The notes under the pieces were generated by a model that was not told the origin of the DNA, made no database searches, and worked only from the letters and a program-made list of their open reading frames with translations. A stretch of 64,000 nucleotides of DNA, from assembly GCF_001653235.2 (NCBI RefSeq), contig NW_019154047.1, positions 434,001 to 498,000 of the forward strand, written 5' to 3'. Positions 60,062-64,000 of this stretch are shown here, piece after piece (position 1 is the first letter of the stretch; each line of letters opens with the position of its first letter). The position numbers and the translations under genes were made by a program. Source of the DNA: Pochonia chlamydosporia 170. Lineage: Eukaryota; Ascomycota; Sordariomycetes; Hypocreales; Clavicipitaceae.

Positions 60062-62482
60062 TAGTGATGTGGCCTTGTACAGTACGTGTACGTACAGTAC
60101 TGTATTTTAGCCCTAGTACCGTACGTACAATGGGGTTGTACAATACAGTACATACATACAAATTTCCCCTTCCTTTTTGGGCAATAGTGAGCCCTGCCCT
60201 TGCACCATTTTTGAGCCTCAAACCTCAGATTCCACCTCAGTGCCAACACCCAATATATCACCCGTCGACTGTAATACACCCTCCCACTCAAAATCCTCAT
60301 TGGTTGAGGCCATCGCGCCGTCCATCCAGACCTTCTTGCCCTGCGCATTCACAAATAACTCGAGATATGAATCTTCGAGTTCTAGCCAGTCCTTCTCCTC
60401 AAGATTCGCCCAGCGCTTTTTGTGGGCATACTTCTCGTCCTTGAGACGATCCAACACGCGGTCGTTCATAAAAATGAAGGCCTGCATGTCAGCGTGCACT
60501 GGCGTAAGGCGATTCCGAGCTTTTGTATGTATAAAACTAATAGCCGAGAAGCTTCGTTCTGAGGGTACGGAGTTCGCAAGTGTGTTCATCACCTTCACAG
60601 CTACTCTAGCCAGAATCGAGCCCTGGTTGAGGAGGCACTGCCATGCCATTGCTGGCTTAAAGCCATCGTCGTATACGGCGCTGTGCTTATTAAATAAGCC
60701 GTCTGGGCCGCCCGTACGCATTCGGAAGTGTGTGAATTCGGAGAGAGCACGGTGATACTCGTCGTTGTTTTTCAGATGTTTCCGCAAATACTCTTGTACG
60801 CGCGCAAAGACGCTAGGTGGCAGTTTCGAATTCGGACCTGTTGTGTCAGGCCGGAGGGCATCAGCGACCCAATGTATATTGTACGTTTGCTTATCAAGCC
60901 GTGCTTTGAATATAGCGTCAATATCATCCCACGGAACATCAGGAAACTGATCAGCCTCCCTCATCTCGGCCCACTTGCTTTTGATTTGCAGCCAGCGATT
61001 TACAACGTACGCGATTCCCGACTCATCAGCCTCGGAAGCGTGTTGAAAGTCGTTCACAGGCTTTAGCACAGCGATCGCAGTCTCAAGTTTTAGCCAGAAG
61101 CTGTTGTCTTTGATGATCCGAACCGCTTCGGGCAGGAGAACGGGGCACCCTTGGGATCGCAGCTCGCCTCGTACATCTTTTCGAATAGACCAGTCTCTGG
61201 CAGGGTCTCGAGAACGGAGGAGGGAGAAAAATGAATTGTACTGAGAACCCCAGCGTGTAATTACACTATTTGGTTAGTATGGGGATGTAGCCGACAGACA
61301 GCTGGCGAGTTACCTTCTGATCAGCGCGCGAGTTATTCCGTTCCACCTTGTGCGCTGGCACGTTCTCAATCTTTGCAATTGTAATTTAGACCGTGAGAAA
61401 AACGTGAGAAGTGTGGTGACGTTATCAAAGAGATCCTCAAAGAATGGAAGGAGAAGGATATCTTTAATTAAGAGCTGAAGGCCGTGAGAATCGCACAGAG
61501 AGAAGTTGACATGTGAGAGTTCTGGGAATCTCCCTAGTAAATCGTGTACCGAGCGCATCGTATTTTCGGTATCCGTACAGATAGAGTTGATTCTGGAGAG
61601 ATCACCGCCGCACAGTTTTTCTGCATTTCTCTCCATATCAACTTCACCCAGTTCTCTGCTGTGTGCTGTTCGTCTCCCGTATCAAAAGTTTTCCAGTAGA
61701 AAGCTGGGCCGTCTGGTATTTGTACCGAGATATTAACGATTCTGTGGCCGGAAACATTATCGGAAGCGTCAAATATTATATTGAACCATTCTGAGCTAGT
61801 AATGCGTTGGAAAACCTCGTCAAGGAGTTCCTGATACAAGTCGGGGAGAATTCTCGTGATAGCAGCGCGGCTAGGAGGCTTCCAGCCAGGCTTAATGCGA
61901 GTGAAGAAATAATGCCAACGCCGGCTCTCGAACAGGCTGAAGGGGCGGCCGCCAGCGATTACGGCGGCGGCGGCATCATAGGCGAAACTGTTACTCTCGT
62001 CTTGCGAGATATGCTGAACTCCGACCTCGGTTATCTTCTTTTGTATAGCTTCAGAATATGGGGGAGGATGTCCAGCTTCATCTTGAGCCTGACGCTCTTG
62101 TTGCTGCTTGCCTTGCCATTTCTCACACGCAGCGAGATGCTCTTTAGGCCGCCCAATAGAAGTGGCTGCAAAGTCCTTCTGGCAGTGACGGCATCTGTAT
62201 CGCTTGCTTTTCTTAGGGTTAGAGCGGCCGAGGTCAATAAACTGTCGCCAAACAAAGGCAGCGTTAGCTTTGGTGGGCGCCATCTTTTTAGCGATACCTT
62301 CAATTGGTACAAAATCAGGAGTGCGTTGAGCCATCAGAGCTTTTGTACAGCCCCGTATTTGTACGATATGACCCACAAATTCCCCTATTTGGAATATCGT
62401 ACGTACGCAGTACACGTACGTACTTTTTCTTCTTGTACGTACGTACGTACAACAGTGTTGTACGAAAAGTACAACATCACTA
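60062..62482 (-). mobile_element. hAT family 4, copy B, 2.42 kb
   Basis: Left TAGTGATGT and right ACATCACTA are inverted ends; GTACGTAC-rich subterminal regions lie at 60075-60150 and 62395-62460. The element carries the minus-strand DUF659-type transposase gene. Flanking bases (CCCTCGGA and AACCAGAC) do not form a target duplication, so at least one side was rearranged after insertion. Confidence 0.8.
60218..62334 (-). pseudogene. DUF659-type hAT transposase of copy B, one frameshift
   Basis: It starts MAQRTPDFVPIEGIAKKMAP at 62334, with a BED-like finger (YRCRHCQKDF, then RPKEHLAACEKW) and the DUF659 region. About 61613-61620 copy B has 2 extra bases compared with copy A (TTTTT run), breaking the frame at REMQ. 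Exon 1 ends at 61314, a 48-nt intron follows, and exon 2 (61265-60218) runs through SVPSERSFSAISFIHTKARN to the stop. It would be full length without the frameshift. Confidence 0.85.
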
Positions 62483-62575
62483 AACCAGACAGCGACCCCA
62501 ACTTCATGGGCCAATATCTCTACGGGACCAAGTCAAATTCATTTGTAATTTTCTACACATACTTTTTCATGCATA

Positions 62576-63648
62576 ATGACTAAATATTTAGAATCTGATA
62601 TTCATTATGCACTTCAGGCGATAGCAAGCGGCGGATCTATCAAGAAGGCGTCTCGAGATTGGGGGGTTCCGAGGGCCACACTTTATGTCACACAACACGA
62701 TTGATTGGATAACTGAGCAACGATCGGGCAGAAGATCCCCTGTGAATCGGGCAACGAGAGACTCTTGATTTTCTATCTAAAGGAGCGGAATCATGTGAGA
62801 TGAAATACTTATTGGTATACTGCTGCTTACGCAGCAGTATTACGATTTCCTACTGCCACTTTGCCACCCGCGCAATACACTTGCGTGTTCACTCAACCGA
62901 GGCAGCTTCATCTGACAATAGCATATTGTGCTTGCTTCGAATGAGCGACCTGATCTTGACACTTTATAATCGCATTCATGGCCGGGAATGCAGAAAGGAT
63001 GCATTTTCTGCCCTTCAGAGGCTTACACAGACCCAAGAAAATCAGCTTACAGAATGGGTTCTTCTCCAGGACGCTCTTGGCCTCCCTCCCACGCATTCGC
63101 AGATCAGACAGTTCGCGCAGCGAATGCTAGCCGTCAAGGGAGATCATGTACCACTCGGAAAACACTGGATGCAGGCTTTCTTAAGAAGGAATCCTGCTAT
63201 TAGGACTCAGAGATGCCATCATAGAGACTCTTTACGTATTAATCGTGCCTGCACTGAGGTAATTCGGCCTTGGTTTAACAATTTTTACATTCCTGAGATC
63301 CAGGCTACTAAGCCAGAGAATAGATACAACATGGATGAAGCTGGTATTATGGAGGGCCTAGGGGAGAATGGTTTAGTTGTCGGCAGCTCGGAGAGACGCT
63401 CAATCCAGAAGAAAACACCTGGTTCAAGGGCGTGGACGTCATTTATCGAATGCGTATCAGCTACCGGCGTGGCTCTGCCGCCTTTGGTTATTTTCAAAGG
63501 CAAATCCGTCCAGCAACAATGGTTTCCGCAAGATTTAAGCAGTTACAAGGACTGGCAATTCACAGCGACGAAAAATGGATGGACTTCGGACCAAACTGCG
63601 GTAGAGTGGCTTGAAAAGATATTCATACCCAGGACGAAGCCAACTAAC
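62576..63648 (+). pseudogene. Pogo/Fot1 transposase interrupted by a solo LTR
   Basis: ATG at 62576 begins MTKYLESDIHYALQAIASGG, a psq-type HTH with KKASRDWGVPRATL. After the LTR insertion the frame continues YNRIHGRECRKDAFSALQRL, a CENP-B-type HTH (GKHWMQAFLRRNP) and the DDE core (NRYNMDEAGIMEGLGENGLV; WTSFIECVSATGVALPPLVI). A second LTR-like sequence begins at 63649 after FIPRTKPTN, just before the second catalytic Asp region. Removing the LTR and one CTTTA restores one frame, showing that the gene was intact when hit. Confidence 0.92.
62686..62961 (-). repeat. Solo copia LTR, 276 bp, with 5-bp target duplication
   Basis: The plus strand shows TGTCACAC ... GATCTTGACA, i.e. the 27184 LTR family on the minus strand. 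The 5-bp CTTTA lies at 62681-62685 and 62962-62966. There is no internal retrotransposon sequence, so it is a solo LTR left by LTR-LTR recombination. Confidence 0.95.
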
Positions 63649-64000
63649 TGTCACGTTATGAGACTTATCGTTAACTAAGCTTTTCTCACAAATTTCATTC
63701 ACTTCTGTGTCCTGCTTCTTTTTTCCTTTACAGTACACAGCGGAACTCCAAGATATTTAATACTCTCGGAATACTGCTGCCTTGAGGCAGCAGTATGACG
63801 ACTTCTGTTGCCACTCGCCACTCAGGTGGCAAAATTGCTTGTGTGTTACAATCAACAGAGGCACCATTATCCGACAGATATACGATTGGCATCTATATTG
63901 GGGCAGGTAAGTTTCTGACTGACAGGGAAAATTCTCACTACTAAAAACAAAAAGGTCGTCAAGGGAGTGATATACTTGGACTCCAATTGTCTCGAGCATA
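63649..64000. repeat. Second, diverged LTR-like insertion, cut by the window edge
   Basis: It begins TGTCACGTTATGAG inside the transposase gene and shares the ATACTGCTGCCTTGAGGCAGCAGTAT palindrome pattern, TTGCCACT and CAACAGAGGCA motifs with the LTR family. The far end lies outside or very near the window edge, so no target duplication can be seen. Confidence 0.55.

Overview
The window is nuclear DNA of a filamentous ascomycete (Pezizomycotina; I cannot name the species). The evidence is a set of compact genes with 48-100 nt introns carrying GTRNGT donors and CTRAY branch points, Zn2Cys6 and bZIP regulators, a FunK1-type kinase, a DUF3723 protein, a group-II-like G-alpha subunit, and Tc1, pogo/Fot1, hAT and Ty1/copia transposons typical of fungal accessory regions. 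There are no bacterial operons and no CRISPR array.

Left part (1-23 kb): a minisatellite (about 0.34-1.08 kb) is followed by a frame-disrupted DUF3723 gene, a hAT remnant and the first copy of a 2.4 kb segmental duplication (4.9-7.4 kb). Next come a Tc1 remnant and a large minus-strand kinase gene whose N-terminal half has a PD-(D/E)xK-like signature. Several unrecognised intron-containing genes fill 11.8-17.5 kb. The second copy of the duplication (17.6-20.1 kb) is followed by a complete FunK1 kinase (20.6-23.0 kb). Each duplicate holds a divergent gene pair around a TATA box and lies next to a kinase gene.

Middle part (23-43 kb) is mostly transposons. Two truncated copia copies meet tail to tail; one keeps a gag frame, a half-tRNA-type primer-binding site and an LTR. 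A 4.6 kb hAT element follows, then a broken nucleoside-phosphorylase-type gene cut by a 1 kb non-autonomous hAT, LTR fragments, an integrase remnant, a small bZIP gene and an apparently intact hAT element (39.07-42.21 kb).

Gene island (43-53.7 kb): a Zn2Cys6 fragment runs into a complete five-exon G-alpha gene (354 aa). After a pogo remnant come glucosamine-6-phosphate deaminase, a divergent hexokinase, a Zn2Cys6 regulator and an APC-family permease. By content this looks like an amino-sugar (GlcNAc) catabolic cluster: uptake, phosphorylation, deamination/isomerisation and its regulator. No deacetylase was found in the window.

Right part (53.8-64 kb) is a nest of transposons whose insertion order can be read base by base. 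A DUF659-type hAT copy is cut by a second hAT (perfect 21-bp TIRs, 8-bp target duplication) and by a MITE. A second copy of the same family follows, and then a pogo transposase gene interrupted by a solo LTR with a perfect 5-bp target duplication and again by another LTR-like sequence. Spliced models were worked out by hand from consensus sites and reading-frame closure; they are not supported by transcripts.
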